Origin: Lachnospiraceae bacterium
Lineage (GTDB): Bacteria; Bacillota_A; Clostridia; Lachnospirales; Lachnospiraceae
Assembly (NCBI GenBank): GCA_024684065.1
Contig: JAIKXO010000258.1
Coordinates: forward strand, 1 to 64,000
Direction of reading: 5' to 3'
Length of the DNA: 64,000 bases
The translations under genes were made by a program, and so were the position numbers. Below the pieces are notes generated by a model. It was not told the DNA's origin, did no database searches, and was given only the letters and a program-made list of their open reading frames with translations. Positions within the stretch are counted from its first letter, which is position 1, and every line of letters begins with the position of its first letter. Below, one piece after another: positions 54,331 through 62,136 of the stretch.

Positions 54331-55134
54331 ATGTATCTTTTAAGAATGTACAGACATTTCGTGATCATATATATGAAGGGGAAACTCTCATACCATTTCT
54401 CCCTTGTATTTGAGCTGATCGCCAACACGATCCAGATAGGGGTTTATTTTGCCGGTTTTATGGTCATATTCCATAATTTCGACACCATTGCCGGATGGAC
54501 GCAAAATGAAGTCCTCTTCATGTTTACCACCAGCTGGCTGACCTACAGCCTGAGCTGCTTCTTCTTCTGGAGCCCGATGAAGGATATGGGCGAGCTCATT
54601 CGCAGCGGGAAGTTTGATCTGTATATGACAAGACCGATCGGGCCTATGCTTTATATGGTTTTGCAGCAGTTCCAGTACACCTTCATCCCAAGGCTTGCGT
54701 TATCCGTGTTTTTCTGGATCTACAGCATGTCAGAGCTTTCCATCGGATGGACAGTATCTTCATTGCTGATATATGCCCTGAACATGCTTTCCGCCTTTGT
54801 GATATTTTCATCAATAACCATATTTACAGGCACGATCAGCTTTTGGACGATAAAGAGCGAGGAAATAGTTTCACTTCTTACAAATAATAATTACGGATTA
54901 AAGAATTATACGGATTATCCGATCAGCATATACGGCAGGGGTATGCAGTTTCTGCTTACATTTATCATTCCCTACGCATTTACCGGTTATTATCCGGTCG
55001 GAAGCCTGTTGGGAAAGGATCTGGCACATCCGGGATTTGCCCATCTCTCCCCTGTCATTGCACTGATCGCGGGAATTACGGCATATCTGTTCTGGAACAA
55101 CGGGATCAGACATTACAACAGCGCCGGTGCCTGA
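54331..55134 (+). CDS. ABC-2 exporter permease, second subunit (COG3694-like)
   Basis: 267-residue membrane protein with about six helices. It has the matching GKFDLYMTRPIGPMLYMVLQQF segment at about 91-112, paralogous to the first permease. It completes a three-gene exporter. The stop is 11 bases from the convergent YoaP-like gene, and no strong terminator is seen between them. Confidence 0.85.
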   Translation: MYLLRMYRHFVIIYMKGKLSYHFSLVFELIANTIQIGVYFAGFMVIFHNFDTIAGWTQNEVLFMFTTSWLTYSLSCFFFWSPMKDMGELIRSGKFDLYMTRPIGPMLYMVLQQFQYTFIPRLALSVFFWIYSMSELSIGWTVSSLLIYALNMLSAFVIFSSITIFTGTISFWTIKSEEIVSLLTNNNYGLKNYTDYPISIYGRGMQFLLTFIIPYAFTGYYPVGSLLGKDLAHPGFAHLSPVIALIAGITAYLFWNNGIRHYNSAGA

Positions 55135-55145
55135 TACGATCCGTA

Positions 55146-55889
55146 TCATTTGACAAGCTTCAGGAACTTTTTATCGTTCATCTGCTCATTTGTAATATAC
55201 TCTCCGTCGCAAAACAGAGCGTAATTCGTTACAGGTGTCGGAGCATTCTGCGCTTCCTCTCTGCTCTCTATCCGGATCGCATGAAACGGTATACCGTTCT
55301 CTTTTGCGGTCTGCTCCAAAACCGGAACATATTTGGCATTGAAGGGACACTGACTGGTGTAATACAGAACATATCCTTTTTCTTCTATATGAGGATGCTT
55401 TGCGCATTCCCTGAACTCAGGCCTGGCTGCATCCGTCCCGAAGGGCAGATGCCATAACTGGATCCCGTTATCCGCCTCATCACATACGCTGAATCCCTTA
55501 TATCCAAGAAACTTCGGATCCGCAAGGAAGGGCTTCTTCTTCGCTGCCGCAAGAATGCACAGTCCCTTCTTTCCCTTTTCTTTACTGTCTTTTATACAGG
55601 CGTTCAGCAGATCCGTCGAGTATCCATGTCCCTTAAAGGAACCGGATACCCAGAGACAGTCAATGTACATATACCCGTCGGCAATGACCGGGACCCATGC
55701 ATTTTCTGCCGGAATGTATTCGATAAAGCATTTTCCCCGCTCCACACTCTTTAAAAAGACAAGTCCCTCATCAAATCTGTCGGCAAGCCACGCCTTTTTT
55801 GACGAGACCTGCACATCCTTATTATTTGAAATGGCACAGCAGATGTGTTCCTTTTCCAGATTGTCCTTTGTGACTCTTATATACTCCAT
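55146..55889 (-). CDS. yoaP: YoaP-like GNAT acetyltransferase
   Basis: 247-residue protein. The GNAT domain (about 1-145) has the acetyl-CoA loop in VSGSFKGHGYSTDLL (about 82-96). The C-terminal YoaP-like domain (about 165-247) contains the cysteine segment YTSQCPFNAKYVPVLE, a thioredoxin-like CPxN variant. B. subtilis YoaP has the same two-domain layout; its substrate is not known. An AAGGAGG ribosome site is present. Confidence 0.85.
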   Translation of the reverse strand: MEYIRVTKDNLEKEHICCAISNNKDVQVSSKKAWLADRFDEGLVFLKSVERGKCFIEYIPAENAWVPVIADGYMYIDCLWVSGSFKGHGYSTDLLNACIKDSKEKGKKGLCILAAAKKKPFLADPKFLGYKGFSVCDEADNGIQLWHLPFGTDAARPEFRECAKHPHIEEKGYVLYYTSQCPFNAKYVPVLEQTAKENGIPFHAIRIESREEAQNAPTPVTNYALFCDGEYITNEQMNDKKFLKLVK

Positions 55890-55906
55890 ATGCTCAGCCT
55901 CCTTCT

Positions 55907-56785
55907 TTATAAGTCAAATATACTTATCTGCGAAAAATTTTCCGGAAGTTCACTCATAAACCTGAAGCATTCCCCGGGAGTTGACAGTATAGCGTTTGTC
56001 TCACAGATCTTCTGAACTATCTCCTTAAGTTCCCGGGCTTTCGGACTTTGCAGCTCATACGAGTTTCCGTACCGTTTGATGTAGCGTTCCTTCATTCCGG
56101 GAAAATACCTGTCAAGCGCCGCATAATAGTATTCCCGGTCGCCTTCCCTGAGCGTCAGCCCCATGCCAAAATCTATAATGCCCTTTACGCCGGTCCGGAC
56201 ACATTCTTCAAGGATAGATGTGATATTTTCTTCAGTATCATTGATGAACGGCAGGATCGGTGTGATCCACACAACAGTCGGTATTCCCCTTTTCTGCATC
56301 TCCTCAAGCACTTCTATACGGCGCTTTGTATTGCAGACATTCGGTTCCAGCACTTTGCACAGATCATCATCATAGGTCGTAAGCGTCATCTGCACCACAC
56401 ATTTTGCAGAGCGGTTTATCTCGTAAAGCAGATCGATATCTCTGAGGATACGGTCTGATTTTGTCTGTATCGCAAGACCGAATCCATAACGCAGGATGAT
56501 CTCCAGGCACTCCCTTGTAAGCCGTAATTCTTCCTCTATGTGCATATATGGATCTGACATCGCGCCGGTTCCGATAACGCACTTTTGTCTTTTTGATCTC
56601 AGAGCCTTCTCTAACAGCTGTGGCGCATTCCTCTTTACTTCTATATCCTCAAAGGGATGTGTGAACTGATAGCACCGGCTCCTGCTGTCGCAGTAAATAC
56701 ATCCGTGGCTGCATCCCCGGTAAATGTTCATTCCGAGACGTCCGCCGCTGCCGGTCAGTATTCCTTTGGCATCTACAAAATGCAT
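55907..56785 (-). CDS. Radical SAM protein (COG1533/SplB-like)
   Basis: 292-residue radical SAM enzyme. The 4Fe-4S motif is CSHGCIYC (about 25-32), CxxxCxxC with SAM-binding strands after it. It resembles the COG1533 group related to spore photoproduct lyase, but I do not see evidence for DNA repair specifically. It lies 18 bases upstream of yoaP and forms a small operon with it. Confidence 0.85.
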   Translation of the reverse strand: MHFVDAKGILTGSGGRLGMNIYRGCSHGCIYCDSRSRCYQFTHPFEDIEVKRNAPQLLEKALRSKRQKCVIGTGAMSDPYMHIEEELRLTRECLEIILRYGFGLAIQTKSDRILRDIDLLYEINRSAKCVVQMTLTTYDDDLCKVLEPNVCNTKRRIEVLEEMQKRGIPTVVWITPILPFINDTEENITSILEECVRTGVKGIIDFGMGLTLREGDREYYYAALDRYFPGMKERYIKRYGNSYELQSPKARELKEIVQKICETNAILSTPGECFRFMSELPENFSQISIFDL

Positions 56786-56821
56786 GTCATCATTTTCCCT
56801 TCGCTTTTATCGGGCGCCTGA

Positions 56822-57877
56822 TCACGGTGTCAGGTCTGTAAGTCTGGTAAGGACCATGCCTTCTGTTGATTCGGCAAATCCAAGCTTTTTATATAAAGGA
56901 CGTCCTTCCTCAGTTGCATCAAGGCTGATCTCCGTGACTCCGCGTTTCCAGGCTTCGTCTGTCAGCATGGAAACCATTTTCGCCGCTATACCCTGTCTTT
57001 GCCATTCTTTCATCGTATATACATTCATAAGATGGGCCCGCTTCCCCGTAGTATGTGAAAATGTCGGCATTAGGTATATGTAGCATATTGTCGCGCAGCC
57101 TATAACTCGTTCTCCGTCCATGGCAAGAACAGTGGTATGATCTCCCTTTTCAAAATATCTGCGGATGCTTTCAACTGTCTCATCACTGTATTCATAAGCA
57201 AAGTCCAGGTTATTTACAGCCTTAAGCATCTCAAGGCGGCTGCTCATCATAAGTTCCATATCGTCAGCTGCCGCGATCCTGTATTCCACACCATAGGACA
57301 GCTTATCCGGCAGATGATGAAGATACATATCAATAGCATCTGTGTTTTCCTTTAAAACCTTCATCAGCCCCTTATCCGGGTAGGAATGATTATCGTGATA
57401 ATCCACCTCTCCTCCGGATTTTATCTGAAATGCCAGCTGCTCCTTTTCAACTGAGAACCGGGCGTTTACGCCGTCCTTATTTCCTCTTGCGTCAAGCCTT
57501 ATCCACCTGTCAAGACCGGTCACATAAACCGTATTCATGGCGTGAATGCAGTATCCCGTATCCGGAGTATCACCGAGAGTCAGGCGTTGATAGGAAAATC
57601 CTGTGGGAATACCGTTGGCACGAAGGAGCGCTGCCAGAAGATTTGCCTTTGCCCAGCATATCCCAACACCTTCCCTGAGCGTATCACTTGCAGAAACGGT
57701 AACGCGTCTGTCCTGTGCATCCCAGGAATGTCTGATCCCGTCTCTTACAAAACAGTATGTATTTTTAATAAGCGATAATTCATCCGGCGATTCAGCTCTT
57801 AATCTCCCGGCCAGGTTTCTTATATCCGGAGCATCATAATCCACATACTCCGTTTTTTCCAGATACTCGTTATACAT
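56822..57877 (-). CDS. Transglutaminase-like/GNAT fusion protein
   Basis: 351-residue two-domain protein. Residues about 1-190 are a transglutaminase-like fold with a Cys-His-Asp triad in GVGICWAKANLL, YCIHAMNT and WIRLDARG. Residues about 200-350 are a GNAT acetyltransferase with the acetyl-CoA loop WQRQGIAAKMV. The start at 57877 has a GGAGA ribosome site. The combination could process and acetylate a peptide or amine, but no substrate is known. It lies between other acetyltransferase genes. Confidence 0.8.
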   Translation of the reverse strand: MYNEYLEKTEYVDYDAPDIRNLAGRLRAESPDELSLIKNTYCFVRDGIRHSWDAQDRRVTVSASDTLREGVGICWAKANLLAALLRANGIPTGFSYQRLTLGDTPDTGYCIHAMNTVYVTGLDRWIRLDARGNKDGVNARFSVEKEQLAFQIKSGGEVDYHDNHSYPDKGLMKVLKENTDAIDMYLHHLPDKLSYGVEYRIAAADDMELMMSSRLEMLKAVNNLDFAYEYSDETVESIRRYFEKGDHTTVLAMDGERVIGCATICYIYLMPTFSHTTGKRAHLMNVYTMKEWQRQGIAAKMVSMLTDEAWKRGVTEISLDATEEGRPLYKKLGFAESTEGMVLTRLTDLTP

Positions 57878-57917
57878 AATCTCCTGCCTTTTTAAGCAAC
57901 ACCTGCCACATGAGCCT

Positions 57918-58679
57918 TCAATGCGTTCTTTCACCGTCTGACACCTCATATGCCGTATACTCATGGTCGAATTCATACCCAAGCTTTTGGGCGAGACGGA
58001 CGGAATTCATATTCTGGGCATCCCAGCTCGGATACAATCCTTCGTCAAGGCATCGTAAGATCAGAGACGCGCACACGACAGTCGCCAGTCCTTTTCTGCG
58101 TTCCTCCTCTACCGTATCGACTTCAATCTCAATCCCTTCGTTATATCTGGTATAAGAGGAGGCACCGGCAACGATCCGGCCGGATTTAATGATTACTGCA
58201 CCTCTCCCGATATCCAGATATTTTTCCTTACTTTCAAAAGACGAAACAAAATCCCGTGTTACAGGATCTGACAGGCACATGTCATAAATGTTTTCATCGA
58301 TGTTTTTCAGTTCATACTCTGCCTGCAGTCTGTTCACCATATCCTTCAAAAGATTTCTGTCAAACTGTGTATCCTTTTTTATGGCATACCTCACAACCCT
58401 CTTTGCGTCCGGAAAACACTCTTCAATGCATGCCTCCCACTCCTTATTCTGCGGCACCATGATAATAAAACCATCCGGTTTCTTCATTACAAGCTCTTTA
58501 TCCGGTACTCCGGCATAGAATGCAAAGCACCCCACGAAAGCCATAGCCGATACCGGAGACTCTGAATCCGTAACAAAGACCTTTCCCATGACCTTCTGCA
58601 GGCAGGAATAGATCAGCGTCTCGTTCCAGCATTCAAACAGATGCTCAACCTTAGAAGTGTCTGTCAACTCATATACCAT
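57918..58679 (-). CDS. GNAT acetyltransferase (PF12746-like)
   Basis: 253-residue protein. The N-terminal half (about 1-120) is the variable region of the GNAT_acetyltran (PF12746) group. The C-terminal half contains the acetyl-CoA loop EEERRKGLATVVCASLI and the typical SWDAQNMNSVRLAQKLGY. It ends 40 bases upstream of the transglutaminase-GNAT gene, and the two appear co-transcribed. The substrate is unknown. Confidence 0.85.
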   Translation of the reverse strand: MVYELTDTSKVEHLFECWNETLIYSCLQKVMGKVFVTDSESPVSAMAFVGCFAFYAGVPDKELVMKKPDGFIIMVPQNKEWEACIEECFPDAKRVVRYAIKKDTQFDRNLLKDMVNRLQAEYELKNIDENIYDMCLSDPVTRDFVSSFESKEKYLDIGRGAVIIKSGRIVAGASSYTRYNEGIEIEVDTVEEERRKGLATVVCASLILRCLDEGLYPSWDAQNMNSVRLAQKLGYEFDHEYTAYEVSDGERTH

Positions 58680-58747
58680 TTTTTCTTCTTCCTTTACGTT
58701 TACTCAACAGCTTTATCCGGCTTATCTATGAACTGTCTCAAGCCTCA

Positions 58748-59656
58748 TTAACTTTTGTATTTTTCTGCGATTTCAGAGCTGATCCGATAAAGCTTTTCCC
58801 TGATCCGCTCCGGCTCCAGGACAGTCACCTTATCCCTGCATGTAAGCATCCAGGCCAGCAGTCCCTCATCATCAGCATACTCATGTTCAAACAGCAGGCT
58901 TCCGTCCTCGCTTTCCGTGAAGGATCCCACACCGTATTCTTCCACAAGCTGCCATTTCATTGAAGGATCAAATACAGCCTTCACCCGGTCTTTCGAAGGA
59001 AAAACTTTTTCGCTTGACAGATCCGGCATCGGAACCTCCCGATCCCCTTCAAAGCATTTCACATGTACGATACCATCCATCCTGTTCAGCTTAAACAGCC
59101 TGAAATCGTTTCTCAAAAGACAGTAGCCATAAACATACCAGCTTGTCCATTTGAAGATAAGATAGTAAGGCTCTATCTCCCTTTGTGTATCACCGCCCGG
59201 CGAATAATACGTGAATCTGATGGTCTTCTTCAAACCGATCGCATCCTGGATAGCCTCTATCTTCGGAGCCAGCGATTCCCGATACCATGAAGAAAGATCG
59301 ATCAGAATGGAATCTCTGCCGGTGATAAACTCAGAGGATCCTGCCCGGATCTTCTCCATGAGCTGTCCGTAATAACTGCTTCCGCTCACGCTGTCAAGGC
59401 TGCGCAGTCCTGCAAGGATCATCTGCATATCCTTTGATGTCAGAATCGTCCTGTCCATCCTGTATCCGTCCATGATACTTATACCGCCGCCGATACCCTG
59501 AGAAGTCTGTATTGGAATTCCTGCTTTACACAGATCCTCTATGTCACGATTGATTGTCCTTCTCGATACCTCAAACCGCTCCGCGAGCTCCGGTGCTGTT
59601 GTTTTCTCCTGCTGCAGCAGCACGGACAGTATCCCGATCAGCCTGTCTATCTTCAT
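58748..59656 (-). CDS. WYL-domain HTH regulator
   Basis: 302-residue DeoR/HTH_11-type regulator. The N-terminal helix-turn-helix is at about 5-60 (LSVLLQQEKTTAPELAERFEVSRRTINRDIEDL). The WYL domain at about 135-215 contains IEPYYLIFKWTSWYVYGYC, and the WCX C-terminal region follows. WYL proteins often sense nucleotides or other ligands. The ribosome site is weak. Confidence 0.9.
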   Translation of the reverse strand: MKIDRLIGILSVLLQQEKTTAPELAERFEVSRRTINRDIEDLCKAGIPIQTSQGIGGGISIMDGYRMDRTILTSKDMQMILAGLRSLDSVSGSSYYGQLMEKIRAGSSEFITGRDSILIDLSSWYRESLAPKIEAIQDAIGLKKTIRFTYYSPGGDTQREIEPYYLIFKWTSWYVYGYCLLRNDFRLFKLNRMDGIVHVKCFEGDREVPMPDLSSEKVFPSKDRVKAVFDPSMKWQLVEEYGVGSFTESEDGSLLFEHEYADDEGLLAWMLTCRDKVTVLEPERIREKLYRISSEIAEKYKS

Positions 59657-59804
59657 TCTTCTTACGCTCCGTATGTATCATACCGGACAAAACACGCCAA
59701 CTGTATGTCATGTTTATTGCAACGCTTAAAATTTTATCAGCCGGGAAAACCGTTTTCAATATAAATTTTCTTTTGATGAGGGCGGCCTGCATTTCCCCCT
59801 GCAG

Positions 59805-60731
59805 TCAGAAAATTCTTTCCTGCCAGTCTATCCAGGATTCCTGCGGCACTTCATGTACCTTATCACCATCCATGTAATTCCCGACCAGGAACGGTGAAGC
59901 AGGATCATGTAATCTGTTCTGCGCAAATACTGCTGCCGGCTCCGCATTTGCATAGCAATATTTACAAAGATGCATACAGGTATTATAAGCTCCAATATCA
60001 CAGGACAGATAGCAGGCGCACTCAGCTCTGGCGCCCTTCTTCCCTGGCGCGGTCAGTCTCTTACCTATTGCCTTTTCATAATCGCTTATCTTCATACATC
60101 CGCTGCAGTCAGCCCCATACTCCGCAAGTTCATCACCTTCCGCGCAGGGCTTAACTGTCATCCCGCATTCAGACGCGATCTTTATCATTTCTTTTCCAAG
60201 CACTGATCTGTCTGTTTGTGAAACTTCTCTTGCCTCAGGAAATTTTTTTCTGACTTTGGGATACAGATCGATAAAACTGATCACTACCGTCTTTGTGTAT
60301 CCCTTCAGGCTTTCCGCAATCTGTCTGAAAGCATGTAAATGATACTCCGAAGTATATCTGTCAGACAGAAAGATCGGATCATACCTCCATCCAACAGAGT
60401 CTGTTCCCACAAATTCCGATAAAGTTTTAAAATTCTCTATCAGAAGATGCTTGTCAGGAACATTCGGCTCAATATCCCGTCCATAAGAAGTCAGGGTCAC
60501 AAACCAATATTGCCCGAAGTCCTTCAGCAAATCCATATAAGTGAACATGGGCGCAGGATTCTTGGTACAAAACCCTATCACATCGACAACGGATGGATCC
60601 AGTCTGTATTTACTCACCTGGCTGGGATTATAAGGATTGCGGACACAGACAAAGCCTTCTTTTATTCTTTTAGAAAACCACTCGGCGTAAAAAGCCGGTA
60701 TATCCGTTCTTTGTCCCGTATTAATGATCAT
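59805..60731 (-). CDS. DUF1848 protein
   Basis: 308-residue protein of the DUF1848 family. The opening MIINTGQRTDIPAFYAEWF is characteristic. Cysteine clusters near the C-terminus (CSGC, CACYLSCDIGAYNTCMHLCKYCYAN) suggest an iron-sulphur centre in a radical-SAM-like barrel. Function unknown. The ribosome site GGAGG is 18 bases from the ATG, so initiation may be inefficient or the true start may differ. Confidence 0.85.
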   Translation of the reverse strand: MIINTGQRTDIPAFYAEWFSKRIKEGFVCVRNPYNPSQVSKYRLDPSVVDVIGFCTKNPAPMFTYMDLLKDFGQYWFVTLTSYGRDIEPNVPDKHLLIENFKTLSEFVGTDSVGWRYDPIFLSDRYTSEYHLHAFRQIAESLKGYTKTVVISFIDLYPKVRKKFPEAREVSQTDRSVLGKEMIKIASECGMTVKPCAEGDELAEYGADCSGCMKISDYEKAIGKRLTAPGKKGARAECACYLSCDIGAYNTCMHLCKYCYANAEPAAVFAQNRLHDPASPFLVGNYMDGDKVHEVPQESWIDWQERIF

Positions 60732-60779
60732 ATATACTAAGTCAAAGTCCTCCGCATATTTATACTAAACAGCAAAAAC

Positions 60780-60962
60780 TTTATTTTGTCGTTTACTGCG
60801 CCCAGACACCGATTTTACCCGCAAAATCAGTGCGTGGCCACCGGGTTACAGCCATACTCCATCCCTCTGTGAACAGATACGGAATTGAACAGAACAGCCC
60901 GGAAAGACCGGATAAAATGCAGTAAAACACATATCCGGCCCCGGTTCTGCCGCTTTGATATG
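60780..60962 (-). other. Intergenic hairpins after the XRE gene
   Basis: A long imperfect hairpin pairs CAGAAC (60890-60895) and CCGGATA (60908-60914) with TATCCGG (60932-60938) and GTTCTG (60944-60949). Another, CACCGATTTT-ACCCG-CAAAATCAGTG at about 60806-60832, resembles H1 of the compound repeat family. It also lies downstream of a stop codon, so this may be a fifth, decayed copy. Confidence 0.35.
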
Positions 60963-61634
60963 TTATTTCAGCAGCCCGCCGTGAAACACGCATTCATATA
61001 CTTTGAAATCACCCTGATAAATCTCTTCATATCCCTGAAACCAGGTAAAATCACCGGTTACCTTACATCTGTATGTGTATTCGCCTGATTGATACAGTTC
61101 CGGTCCCCTGTACGGCATTTTCTTATCGGCTGCTCTCAGTGCTTCTTTCAGGAAATTACCGTTAAAGCCTTCTGACAATACCCGACCCATATAATTCATG
61201 GCATAGACGGCCTGTCCATCCTTCCATACTGCCTCTTCTCCGGCAAATTCTTCTCCTCCGACATATGTATCGTGATACATGTACCTGCCGTTCTCATATC
61301 TGAAATCGTGAGAGGCCGGCCTGGTCGCGTCAACTTCATTCATAAATGCCGCATACGTATTAACATTTGCTTCCAGTCTGAAGGCTATCAGTTCATCAAG
61401 GTCCGTATCGGGCTGTGGCTTAATGTTCACGGCACAATCCTGATCCTTAACCAGATAATCCACACTGACACACATAAGGTTGCTTATCTGGATAAGATTT
61501 GAAATATCCGGATAAATCTGTCCGGATTCCCATTTTGCAACAGCCTGCCTTGAAACGCCAAGCCTGTCGGCAAGCGCTTCCTGTGTATATCCTTTATTCT
61601 TCCTCAGTATCTGCAGTTTTTCAGAAAAGATCAT
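60963..61634 (-). CDS. XRE-family regulator with DUF5680 domain
   Basis: 223-residue protein. The N-terminal Cro/CI helix-turn-helix (about 5-60) includes YTQEALADRLGVSRQAVAKWESG. The C-terminal DUF5680 domain (about 80-223) has the typical FRYENGRYMYHDTYVGGEEFAGEEAVW. It probably regulates unknown genes in response to a ligand bound by the C-terminal domain. A GGAGGTGAT ribosome site precedes the start. Confidence 0.88.
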   Translation of the reverse strand: MIFSEKLQILRKNKGYTQEALADRLGVSRQAVAKWESGQIYPDISNLIQISNLMCVSVDYLVKDQDCAVNIKPQPDTDLDELIAFRLEANVNTYAAFMNEVDATRPASHDFRYENGRYMYHDTYVGGEEFAGEEAVWKDGQAVYAMNYMGRVLSEGFNGNFLKEALRAADKKMPYRGPELYQSGEYTYRCKVTGDFTWFQGYEEIYQGDFKVYECVFHGGLLK

Positions 61635-61735
61635 TTCTCATCACCTCCGCTGTCAGTATACAGAACAGCGGAAACTATCTCAATAAACCACCCGTTGCTT
61701 TTTTGCTACTATTGTTATACAAACAGCACAATCTG

Positions 61736-62116
61736 TCATAAATACAATTCGAGTTCTATTTCATGCTTCAACGGAATACCGTCTATTCCGAATAATGGTA
61801 TTTCCGGCTTCAGCTTTCCTGACCGGTCAACGGCATTACAAAACAGTCCTGACATATCAGATCCGCGTTTTTGATAAAACCGGAGGGCCGGCAGGTTGTC
61901 ATTTGTTGCATTTTACCCGAAACACAGCCGGCAGGTTCATTATCGCATAGTATAACATATTTTTGATATGTTCTTATTCTCTCTTCCATTATTTCTTTTG
62001 CAACCCCATATCCCGGTCACGAACCATACCGTAAAAATCGTCTAAAAAAGAAGCATTATAAATATTTACCGGTACTTCTGCCTCTTCAAAACAGCCTGCC
62101 TGTATTCTATCGTCAT
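61736..62116 (-). pseudogene. GNAT acetyltransferase remnant
   Basis: The gene keeps a good GGAGG ribosome site and ATG (62116), and its start MTIEYRQA is family-like. The frame is then broken. Pieces in other frames read NIYNASFLDDFYGMVRD and RTYQKYVILCDNEPAGCVS, and the final piece NLPALRFYQKRGSDM...PEIPLFGIDGIPLKHEIELELYL to the stop at 61736 is a classic GNAT C-terminus. The length is about 380 bases instead of about 540, so an internal part including the acetyl-CoA loop has been deleted. Confidence 0.75.
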
Positions 62117-62136
62117 AATATATCGCCTCCGCAGCC

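Noticed and set aside
60793..60993. 66-codon minus-strand frame
   Set aside because: It overlaps the XRE gene end and the hairpin region, with no ribosome site.
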